From Phoronis australis (lineage: Eukaryota > Phoronida > Phoronidae): 64,000 nucleotides of DNA. Shown here piece by piece: positions 43,860-55,600 of this stretch; positions within the stretch are counted from its first letter, which is position 1; the number at the start of each line of letters is the position of its first letter. The notes beneath the pieces are model-generated. The model was not told the origin of the DNA, made no database searches, and saw only the letters and a list, made by a program, of their open reading frames with translations. A program made the translations under genes and the position numbers. Location of the stretch: positions 184,001 to 248,000 of the forward strand of contig NMRA01000388.1 of the NCBI GenBank assembly GCA_002633005.1, in the 5' to 3' direction.

Positions 43860-44455
43860 TATGGTGGGCCGTTGAGGGGAAAGTGTCGCCGTAAAATTAC
43901 GCTCGCAATTACGAGCGTAAATTAAATTGCAGGAGTGTCGTCGTACAATTACGCTCGTAAATTAAATGGGAAAAGTTTCGCCGTAAAATTACGCTCGTAA
44001 TTACGATCGTAAATTAAATTGCAAGTGTTGCAGTAAAATTACGCCCATAAACTAAAAATGGGAGAAATGTCGCCGTAAATTACGCTCGTAAAATACATTA
44101 AGAACGTTTCAAATTTAAACCAATTAGTGTTGACCTAACATACACTACTGTTGGTGGGCATCTCGTTCTTGCACAATCGCTGACATTGCAGCAGCGATTT
44201 GATCCGCCATGATTCAGCGCTCGTATAGTAGACATGTAACCCGTCAGTAAATAAGTATTTCCATGAGCACGCGCGACCGTGGATTGTAAATCCCAACGTC
44301 ATTGGCGAACAGTTTAAACTAAATTACGAGCGTAATTTTACGCCGTAAAGAATTAAATTACGCTCGTAATTTTACGGCGTAATTAACGGCGTAATGTACA
44401 TAATTACGCTCGTATTTTTCTGGCGACACTCCCCCCCCCCCAACGGCCCATCATA
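43860..44455. mobile_element. Foldback MITE-like element with 6-bp TSD and TTACG(AG/CT)CGTAA arrays
   Basis: The 596-bp element starts TATGGTGGGCCGTTG and ends CAACGGCCCATCATA, a near-perfect 15-bp inverted repeat. TCTTTA is duplicated on both sides (43854-43859 and 44456-44461). Inside each end is an array of TTACGCTCGTAA or TTACGAGCGTAA motifs, themselves near palindromes, with AGTGTCGCC spacers. The left and right arrays are inverted relative to each other. No coding sequence. The superfamily cannot be assigned from these termini. Confidence 0.85.
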
Positions 44456-44461
44456 TCTTTA

Positions 44462-46556
44462 ACGCCTAATTTTTACTTAGACTAATAAAACCAAAACAGC
44501 ATAAGAAAAGGAAAACCATTTTTCGCAAGTCCGCAAATACACAGAAACGTGGTTGAGTACCTATTTGGGAATGTAGCTGTCACAGTTGCTTCCGTAAAAA
44601 TATGCTAAAACGCAAGTCTCTTGTCACTTCTAGTCATAAGATAGTAAACTGCTATCCCACAGGTAGGCCTATTAGCTCTTGTGCAACGGTTTTGTGAAAC
44701 TAGTAAGTTTCAAACTTTTACCTTCACTGCAGGTGTACAAAATCTATAAGTGCTGCAGTCGAATATGGTGCACAAAGTCGTTCAGCATGCTGACGTAATT
44801 TGAAGTGAGTTCAATAATTAAAAATGGCTTCTCCATAAGTGTTCTCGAAAATAGAGAATTGTCGCAAAAATTGTGAATGGGTGGCGTAAATCTATCCATT
44901 TCATTGCCAATATCAGACAAACTATCTTTTGCTTCATTGGACATTCCAAAGAACTAAGGTAAGGCTTGGATTTGCAAGTTAAACTAAAACCTGACTACCT
45001 AGTTTTCTTTATATAAAATAAAATAAGTTTAACAAAAACGTTTATCAAGACTACACCCAAATGTATTCCTACACACAACTGTTGTATGATCATCCTCAGA
45101 CCAATAAACTTGAGTCACGTGACGCTCTACTTTTGAGCATGCTGTACTCCGGCAGATGTGTGATAAATTCCATAACAGAGCCTCATAATTTCCTCTCTCT
45201 CTCCGACTATCCATTTCACCAGACAAGCAAGATGTCAGGGTTTTGACTGAGAGGTTAAAAGAACCAGTGATGAAAAGGGTGGGTTATTAAAACTATTTTT
45301 ATTTAGAGGTCATAATAGGCAAGAATACAAAGAACACATAGAAATTTAATAAATCCTTACGCCTAAAACATTATCATAGATCACAAAAACACGAAAACAA
45401 GAAAAGTGTATTAATAAAAATTCAGAATGTGTAGCTTTACTAAAACCGAATTTGAGAAAGAACAACTCTGCTTCAAAATCATCACAAATTATTTTCCCTG
45501 TTGTCAACATTCAGAGTAAATTTTGTCAGAAAATACAAACAAGCCATGGTCTCCAAAGAATACAAAGCAATAGCTCGTTATCACATTCTTGAATGAGCAA
45601 ATTTTCATAAAAATGGAATGTACCATATATTCCATATTCTGTACTATATATACCATAATGGTGAGAGATCATTCTGTAGAAAGATTAGTTGATAAAAATA
45701 GCACTATGTCAATACAATTGGCAAAAAACACAAAATATATAAAACAGAAATCTTGGATATATATCATCAGCAAATGAATGCACACACATACAGACAACAC
45801 CTCATCCTCCGCTTTTTGTGCCCGTAACATTCACATAACCATCAGACAATGTGTTTTTGGCCAAGGGGGTCGCAGTAATTTGTTATGAGTGAAAATTTAA
45901 CACGATAGTGAGGTACAGGCTTTCTCCAAAGCCAAAAAATCAGACACGTTATTTAATGCCTGCATTAAAGATATCAGATACATAAACACATCTAGAATAA
46001 TCAAACTTTAAAACCATTCGGAATCGACCTGGGCCTGCTTCATGATAGTTTAATTCTGCCTTAAGACAATTGGAAAACGAGTAAACTTAATCTGTTTGTT
46101 TGGTCGAAACTGATATAAGTTTTCACAACAACTAAATTCTAAAGCTAAGACTGATCAAATTCCATTCACTTGCAGACCAGTAAATTCCTCTGGGCTCAGT
46201 GACAGACTGGTTTAATTTGTTTCACCCAAGTTACAGACTGTCTCTCAGTTGTTTTTACTCTGACTTAAGAGCAAACAAGAAGCATCATCAGTCAAAAGGT
46301 ATCACTAAAATGAGGAATATCGTCACCGTTACTTTTGAATTGTTGTCAGGTTGAAAGACTGTCATTTGGCTAACCCGAGTTTGCAGAAAAGCGATGTTAT
46401 GAAGTTTTTGGTTCAAATGAGGTAGAAAAGGAACATATAATTATGCAATAAAAACTTTTGCATGAAGCAGGTTCCTGGTTTCATCCATGGGTAACAGAAC
46501 GTTAAGAGATTCTGCACTACCATGGTGCGTAGTGCTAGGCAATATCAGCCAACCCC
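44462..46556. other. Between convergent genes; probable PKHD1L1 3' UTR in the right part
   Basis: There are only short chance open frames. The right part, up to the minus-strand poly(A) signal near 45300, may be the 3' UTR of the minus-strand gene. Nothing else was recognised. Confidence 0.4.
45298..45303 (-). promoter_or_regulatory. Candidate PKHD1L1 poly(A) signal
   Basis: AATAAA on the minus strand, about 1.25 kb past the TAA stop. It is chosen as a plausible signal by position only. Confidence 0.3.
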
Positions 46557-46684
46557 TTAGACTCCTTCCTTGTGGCAATCGCGTCCTGAGTTTGCTCGAA
46601 ACGAATCCATCGATGATGATGACGCAGTACCCTGCTTCTCTGGAGAAGACAAGTTCACGTTTGGATCAGAGCCAACGCGTTTGC
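46557..46684 (-). CDS. PKHD1L1: PKHD1L1 exon 16 of window: cytoplasmic tail and stop
   Basis: The acceptor is CTTTTTAG. The split codon completes GGC, and the exon reads KRVGSDPNVNLSSPEKQGTA, SSSSMDSFRANSGRDCHKEG, then V and TAA at 46559-46557. The Ser-rich tail is a likely phosphorylation region. An open plus-strand frame over the same bases (46570-46752) is a shadow. Confidence 0.8.
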
Positions 46685-49600
46685 CTAAAAAGCCCAGACA
46701 AAGAGTTAATATTAGAAAGAGCTGTTGTGGAAATAAGTATGATGCACGATAGGGTTTACATCAAATATTAATTTTTCTTCATGCTTCTGAAATCGAATAA
46801 AGTTTTACGGTCAAAACAAGAAGCATTAATTTGGACACTGTGAGCATTTTGCGACTTCACAGTGAACATAAAAGACTACGAAAAGGAGGATATCCTAATT
46901 CTGAGAGCAAACAAGTTATAAAACTAGGCACACACATTTGCTCCACCTATTAAGACTCAGCCATCATAAAGAACAACAGGCATTTGTCACAGACTGACCA
47001 GACACCTCCCCACTCCCACCTCAGCATGTGTAGAATTTTTAGGCAATAACTTCATGAGACGATGAATTTTTTGTGTGCAGCTACGTCAAACATATTTGAA
47101 ACAGATCACTCAACAAAACAACAAAAAATCTTCAAAGGAGAAAATTTACTAGCTAAAACTTAGATTAGAATTCATAACATAATCTTTTAATATTGCTCCT
47201 AGTGGCTTTGAAAACAACTTCAGTAAAATCAAAGTCAACTAATTCAACTGGAGATGGCATACGTGCATCTTGGTAGAAATGGATAAAATTAAATGTTACT
47301 TCTCTTCAAGCCATCACCAACAACATTTTTTAAACAAAAGCTGCCTTCCTCACTTTGACCTCAAAATGGCATCAGTGTCACCAAATTTGACTGGCACCTA
47401 GACACGCCAACCGACACCCCAGTACAAACTAGGAACAACATTTCATTCTTTCTTATGGAGTGTCGCGTCAACAAAATGTGTCCCCACTCATGACCCATGA
47501 CAAAAAAGCGGAAATTTTTACGGCCCTAATCATGCGTGCACCCAGCCTTGAAAATGAGGGGGGCTCGAATTTTAGAACTTTTGTCATCTCAGATGAATGC
47601 GGCTGCACTTTTTTAGCTCGTCCGTCCACTCCCAGCTCCACACATTTTTGGCTGCAGTCGTAGTATTTGTCACCAAAATTTACAATCTCACGAGACGCCA
47701 TTGAAGAAAACCACGCTATCCCAGGTGCCCTGGCAATGATGACAATTTACGTTCCACAGAAACATAAAGAGCAACTTCCGCTTTTCAAGGTGAAAGTCGT
47801 CGGCAATGCCGTGCCGTGGTAAGAAAGAAATCTGCCACAGAAATTTTATAACAAATTTTTTACGTGGAAATATAATAAAATACACGGACAGAAAATTTGA
47901 AAAAAGTGGAAATTCGCATTTCCGCGGAAAATTCCAAGCCCTGTAATAACTGAAACAAGGTGAGTTAAGCAAGACAAATCCAGCATCATTTTTCCTTGTC
48001 TCAAGATTTTCTTTTTGACAGAGTGAGCAACTAAAAGATACCGCACTCCATCTTGATTTTCAAAAAACAATGGACGGAACCAACGATGCTTGTTTGTCCT
48101 TAAGCGTTAGATTTTTTTGGCATGGCAAGCCTTTTTGAGTGGCAAGTGTTTCCATGATAAGTGGCAAGAGTTCAATAGGGCAGTAAGAGCAGAGGCTGGT
48201 ATACTTAGTGACAAGAAGTCCGCACCCTGAGGTTATTGTTTGTTTTTTCCGTCTGTTATCAAAGCGCTAGGTCTGTAGTTATTGCAGTATTACTCACCGT
48301 TTCTCTTGGACAGCCAGATGATCAGAACTGCAACAAGTATGAGGAGGACCACGCCGCCAACTGCTCCACCGATAATGGCTCCCAGCATGTTGCTTTTGGG
48401 TTTTGGTTTCTGTTGGCAAGACAAAGTTACTTAAAACTTTATTACAGGGATTTCAAATGTTAATTGGGTCAATTAAAGGTCACTGAAAGGTACAGTAGAG
48501 GCCTTATTCACCACGGTGTGGCGGCGAGGGTTTTAAGAAGAAGAAAAGTTGAAAGGTACAGTATAATTATGCCAAAACTAATCAGACAAAATTACCCAGA
48601 ATTCATCATCAGAACGACTGAACACAAGCAAAATTTCCTGTCGTGACATTTGACAAGTGCAAGCAGACTTCCTCATCATGATGGCCCAGTGCAAGAGAAA
48701 TTCAGTGTAGCCAAAGTGAATCATAACCAGCCATTACCTGTCACAGTGGAAAACGGGTTTTGTCAGATTACATTTGACATATAGTGTACCTAGACAGCAT
48801 TCTTGGAAATATCATGATCAGCTAGATGTCCTCGTCATCTGCCAGGTTAAAAGAAGCTCATATCCGAGATCATGTAGCAGAATCAATTATGTGCTCAGGT
48901 AGGGAATGCTTAACACTAATTTTATACAGGAATTTGCTTTCAGCGTATGAATGTCGACACCTATCCTAGCCAACATGTTGAGTTCATTCCTACTGTAAAT
49001 TACAAGTCTTCCAAAGTTAATAAGACATGATAGCAAAACTCATAAAAAACAAATTGAGATAATTTTGCAGATGTTTTCTAACCTAAAGGTTGAAGTTCGT
49101 GACAGGAGACACCAAGTTTCAAGTTAGATTGATGGCACAATATCAACAGCATATTTCAACAATTGCAACATACCGCGTGATGGAGTGAACCCGCTGTCGT
49201 TGTCAATCTCACTACTTAGTACACATAGTGAAGTACAGAAATATATGGCCTTGTTTAGAAGTGACAATAGACTACAAATGTGGAGACCAACTCCAATAGG
49301 GAATCCAACTAAAAACCTTAGTCGCAGTCCAGTGCTCTGCTGGCATGTTTAACTGTCTAGTTTAAAGTCACTGGCCTTGACCTTAGCGACAAACTGGCAG
49401 GCAAAGGCGAGACCTGGTGATTTGTATTAAAATTACAAAACAGAATGGATTATGTTGTTTTAGAGCTCTGGTTAAAGTGTATCCCATCCAATGATAATTC
49501 CGAAATGTGTTTTCAATTAATGAACACAGTAAGGTTTTGATAATTCATTGAGCCCAATTTAATTCTCTTGAATGTAATACAGACACAGGACACAGTGGAT

Positions 49601-52600
49601 TGTTACAACGAACAAATTTGCATCAGATATTAAAAACTTCTGGATGACATTTCAACAAAAACTTATATCATCCTAACTGAATAGACAGTCGGACTAAAAC
49701 CTGATCAAATATTGGCAAACAATACGCTGTTTCTGATAAGCTTACAGGTGGGTCTGGTGTTGTAGTTCCTGTCAGACCGCTGTAGTAGCTTCCGTCAACC
49801 TTCATAAATGGCTGGGCCTCAAATGTCAGGGAGCCATAGTTGAGTTTGAGTCCGCCCTTAATGTCGTTAGCAAGGCTGGTGATGGCTGAGTCTACTCTGC
49901 TGGTATTACCAGACATGACGAAGGATACAACAACACTTCCTGTCAAAATGTAAGGGTTCAAAGGTCAGTATACGTACAACCCTGGAAAATGCCAAAATGT
50001 GGCTTACATTGCAACGTTATATCTTATACTTGGCTGAATGGGTTCAAGTAGTTCAAGTAGTGCACATTCCTCCAAAAGGTGGCTTTATATTTCACCATGA
50101 ATAAATCTTTACATCAAAAGAAACTGGGTAGTAGCATATGACTTGACACCGCTGTTTCACTGAGAACAACCACAACGACATGCATTGGTTACATAACGTG
50201 ACCCATTTTATATTACAAGATTGGGACTATAAATCTAAAATTAAAATTTAATACACTTTCTGTTTTCTGATAGAACATTTGCCGAATTAAATTCTTTTGT
50301 GTGATGCTAGACTAAATGACCGTATGTATTGGCTGGCAAGGTTACTATTATTCTTACAAGAACAATGTGCAGCATTGATGTGGGCCCCATGTCCACCTGT
50401 GCATCACAAATGACAAAGTAAAATACATGAGTAAGAGGTGTTTTTACCATGGCAATTAGATCCATTAACAAATCACCAGATCTATCGAAGAATGTGGCAG
50501 GTAATAACATTATCATTATTATAAATACAGCCACTTATAGGTATATGTGGTCACACAAAAAGCAAGTAGCACCACTTAGATTAAGGGACACTCGATAATT
50601 TGTAATATGTTCAAAAGACTTCTTGGTACCGTCACAAAATTTTAAGACAAAATTAATGATTGTGTTTCTCAAAATTACAATATTCTGTGACTGTTTCTGT
50701 CAACATGCAATGACGGTAGCAGTGTACACCACCAACTTCTTCCAGGCTCAAATGAAAGCATGAGTCGTATTCATTACCTTCGGTGACAACAGGGTTGGAG
50801 ATGATAACATCACAGAAGCTCTTCTTTATATGGTTCATCACCAATGCTGTCACATATTTCCCTGTCACTTTGCCAAAGTCAGCGTTGAACTTCACAGTGA
50901 CGGTCTTGTTGACCTCGACAACAGCGACGCCACACTGTGTCGGCGTAACATCAATGGCAGCTAGTAAGATAAAAAAGTAAAATATCAAGCTATGTACATA
51001 AAATGACAATTTATAAACGCTGTGAAGAATAAGGTATCTGAATGGTCCACTCGCTTTATAAAAAGAGAGAGCCTCATCAGTGTTCAGCAACTTTCAGGCT
51101 AGATTGGTCGTCGGTGCTTTAATTTTACATATACACTCCCTTCCAGAATCCAAACTGTGATGGAGTACAGCAAGGTACCCACGGGAAACTAGGGTGCAGG
51201 CTCATCGCATAGGTATAGGTATATAGACGTATCTATTGTTTACTTTGTTTTTCTTTCTTATAATAAAGATAATGATAAGCATTTATCGGTAATCGGTTCA
51301 TGGGCACTCAAGGTGTGATATCCGTGCAACCTGTATTCATTTGTTATATCCAACTAAGACGCAACAAAGGAAAACAATGGTAGCATCCCACAGGCGGTAA
51401 CCATGATGCGCTTACGCCCGTCGCATGGATCTCGCAAGTTAAAAAATTATCATTTGTGAAATCTATACAACATCATTTGGCAGGTAAAAATGGAATTGTT
51501 CCCATTATGTAAGCGACTTCATAACTTCCTTGTTAACTCTGCAAGTCTTGCGTCAAGAGAGAACCTGCAAGTGAAATCATTGGAAGAAATTGCTTTTGAA
51601 GTGTTGACAAAATTTTTCTCCTCATTCGCAGTCCTAGTATGTTTTTAATACTGTAAATATATTTTTGTAAAATGTACGCCTTATTATTTTGCAAATTAAA
51701 GCAAATGCCTATTTTCTGGAAAGTTGTTTTAAGACCAAATAACTTGCTTTTTTCGTGTAGTAGAAATGTCAGACATTCAAGCCAAAAGAATACCTTAAAT
51801 GCTCACCACTAGACATTTTAAATGAAAAAAATTAGACATTTACCAGATTCCCCAGTGATTGAATACTTCGAAGGTGTTGACTGAACAGAGAAGGTCATAT
51901 AGTATCTGGCAGCAGCAGTGAATGTGATGTCAGAGAAGACCGCTTGGCTTGTGGATGGATTCACAGTGACCGTAGTGGTGCCGGTGATAGCACCGCCATT
52001 GTACACATCAGGAGATGAGAGCGAGGCTGTGGCCTTCCACGTGTGACCCTATAATTAATGAATGAGTACTATAGATGGAGCTCCACCTAGTGGTGCTGGT
52101 GATAGTACCACCATTGTACACATCAGGAGATGAGAGTGAGACTGTGGCCATCCACGTTTGACCCTATAATTAATGAATGAGTATTATAGATGGAGCTCCA
52201 CCTAGTTGTGCCGGTGATAGTACCACCATTGTACACATCAGGAGATGAGAGAGAGGCTGTGGCCTTCCATGTGTGACCCTATAATTAATGAATCAGTATT
52301 ACCGATGAAGCTACACCTAGTGGTGCCGGTGACAGTACCACCATTGTACACATCAGGAGACGAGAGTGAGACTGTGGCCATCCACGTGTGACCCTATAAT
52401 AGATACGTCATTGAAGGAGTTACATGTTGCCCATGGTGATAGTATAGGTCTTGAATGTTAAAGGCATATGAGTGCACATGGCTGCATGTTGCCTTCCATA
52501 TTGTGATTCTACAACAGACACAAGTATTGAGTATTAATTAAACATTAGATACTTGGTGGTGCCAGTGGTGATAATGGTGATAGTGAAGCCATAGTATCGG

Positions 52601-55600
52601 TCAGGAAATGATAATTACAATGAGGCTGAAGCATTCTGCACATGGCTCGAGACTACATGAATGATGGGATATAAAAATACAGAGGTGCAAGCAGTAGGTA
52701 TACAAACAAGGTAAGCAACCTGCCACAAGTCATCTCTCTTCATAGCACTGTTAAGCATTAACAATTACCAGTGAATATGGGAAACCAAAAACAAAGTCAC
52801 GCTGATAATAAGTGTTACAGTGCATTCCAAAAATAATCACTGATAAACAAAATAATCTCAAATTCCCAGTCAAGGCAGCTCAGGACAAGCGTAATTCCAA
52901 ATGACAGATGGATGTGAGCAATACTCCACACCAGAATAGCGAAAAGTCATGCATCGTGGCAGGTCATTAATATGCTATTTGGAGTGCACTGTAGGAGTCA
53001 CTTCCCATCAATGTTTACTCCGGGAAAACCACACATTATATTCACTTCTACAAAAACAGGTCAATGGTCACTTGCCCTTCAACGACATCTGCTACAAACA
53101 AATAGATCATAGCATTCCCGAATGGAAAAAGAAGCGCCAAGTTTGTTACTATACTTTTCAAGCCTCAGAGCAACTGGATTCATGTCATGAAATGCCCTTC
53201 TCCCAGGGTTTAATCATAAGCAGTTTTTAAATCAGATTCAGTAATAAGTTATCAACCCTTCTGGAACAACCACAAATTTGAGTAACGATCACTCGAATCA
53301 ATACTTAGGCTCCATTTTGTAAACACAAGAATTTTATGAATAAAGGCTTAGCTTGGTGACATCGTGCTTCGGCTGTAATGCATGGTGAAATCTCAATCTT
53401 GTGATATCTCACATCTTCATGAGGCCCTAGTGTCTACAAAAACAGCGGCCCTGTTTCATAGTCTATGGTAGTTGTACATTTAATCATTTATTTTCTAATA
53501 CTCGGAAAAGACTGAACTTTTTGTGGCATTGGTAAGTAAGTACCTTCCAAGCAATGTCGTGGTGCTTGTTCCCTGACAACAAATCCTGGATCTCCACTGT
53601 GATGGTCGTTGGGTCATTGACAGTGATGTTGCTCTCTATTGGCAGCACGCCAACTTTCAGCTGTTGCTCGGCAACAGAGATTGCTGGGGAGTTGGCTGAG
53701 AACTTTCCAATGGCCTCGGCTGGACTACTGATGGTGAAGTCAATGATGTAGCCTGAGCCACTGTGCGAGATGAAAAGGTCTGTGAAGTTGAACCAACCAT
53801 TCTTGTACGGTATAGTTGTGGTACCCATGAGCTTGGCACGGTTGTCACTTCCAGAGTTGGCTCTCAGCTCAGCGGTGAGCATCCATGGCGACAGGTTGGA
53901 GCCAAGAACTTTGACAACAGTGCCCTGGTAACACACGATGGGGAGAATAGTGATCAAAGCTTGTAAAATATTAGCAAACATCAATTACTTAAAAAATTAT
54001 ATTTTTATTTTTATTTTGCAGCTTATTATTAAGGAGCTTTGTTTCTATTAATTTATCCTTTGCAATTTTTATATTAACTTCAAAATTCCCCACGTATTAT
54101 GGAAACATTGCACACTTTTAATTAATAAGTGATTAGTCGTCGTGTTTTATAATATTAGGTTGAGCAGGAAGCAGACCGACTGCAACTGAGTAACATCAAC
54201 ACATCAGGTAATATTCAGAAACCATTGACTTACATAATCACTGCTCCAAGAAGCTGAACAGGGACTTACCTTACTGTCATACACTTGAAGGCTTGGTTGA
54301 ACAGACAGTGGAGACCCCTCTTGGACACCCACAGGTTGAGCCACCAGCTGCATGGAGGCTGGAATCTGAACAGAAATCTGGAGGTTCCCATTATCGTTCT
54401 TCACCAGCTCATTCCACAGGGGGTTACTCGGATCTGGAAGGGGCTCAACCACATTGACGTCCAGTACTGTCGTGTTCAATGCCTGGTCAATCTTGCCAAG
54501 TTGTACAGCGTTAATTATGGCTGCTGAAGCATTCACCAGGCTTTCGTAACTCATGGCGTCGGGTGCAGTCTCGTTATACCCCACCTTATCTGAGGGCGGA
54601 TCTCCAATCTCAATTTGAACAGCTGTGGATCCGGTGCTGCGCTTGCGCCGTCCATTCTCTCTCACCACGTTGACAATGCGAATCTTATTGGCTGGCACGC
54701 CAAGGAAAGTAGCTAGATTGTTGACAAGGTTTTCACCAAAGAAGTCATCGACTGTTATTGGCGGCAGATTTACGGACAGAACAACGACTTCTTTTGCTTT
54801 GATGTCTACCACAGAGTCTCCTTTGATTATAATATGGAGGAGGTTGGTCTCACGATCAAACCAGTTGGAACCAGATGGCATGTCAAATTTGGGCAGGTAC
54901 TGACCAGTGTAGGTGGGGTCTTCTAAGGTACCTTTAGCATTTGAATTGGTTGGGTACATGTAGGTCTTTGTATATACATCGAGGCGAAGAGGCGTACTGT
55001 AGAAGATGGCGACCCGAACAGCATCCGTCTTTGCAGCATTGAGCAGGAAGAAGCGCAACTTCTGTGGGCTGACTCCGGTGAAGTAAACGTCATAGCTTTG
55101 GTCTGCAGGAAAGAGGCATGAAGAAAAGTTTAGTATAATTGCATTTAATTTCTGACTTTTTTGTAAATAAGGACCACGATTATTTCATTGAACTGAAACT
55201 TTTCCTAATGCCTGTCAGGTTTTACATCAGATATTATTTGTTGATTTTCATCACGGTACTCAATTAGTCAAGCTCACTAACATATACTGTTTCTCACTTA
55301 CCTGACGTACACACATAAACTCACACTAAAGTATTCTATGAAGACCTCAGGAAGTAATGTTAAATCATTTATAATTATGAATAACTCAGAGATAGCATTA
55401 TTAAGACATTTTGGTCAATTTTTCACATTTTATTTTCCAAAGACATTTTGAATCATTTAATAAATTTGGGGTAAAAAACGCATTTAATAGATCACAATTC
55501 TTGAAACAAATTCGTTGGAGGGTATGAACACGTCGCACGATGCAAACGCGCCATATGTCTGATTGGTTCATTCGCTGCAGCTGTATTAGCTTACATTTAC

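Noticed and set aside
46570-46752. Plus-strand frame rich in Asp and basic residues
   Set aside because: It is the complement of the PKHD1L1 cytoplasmic exon, which has a phase-matched acceptor and stop.
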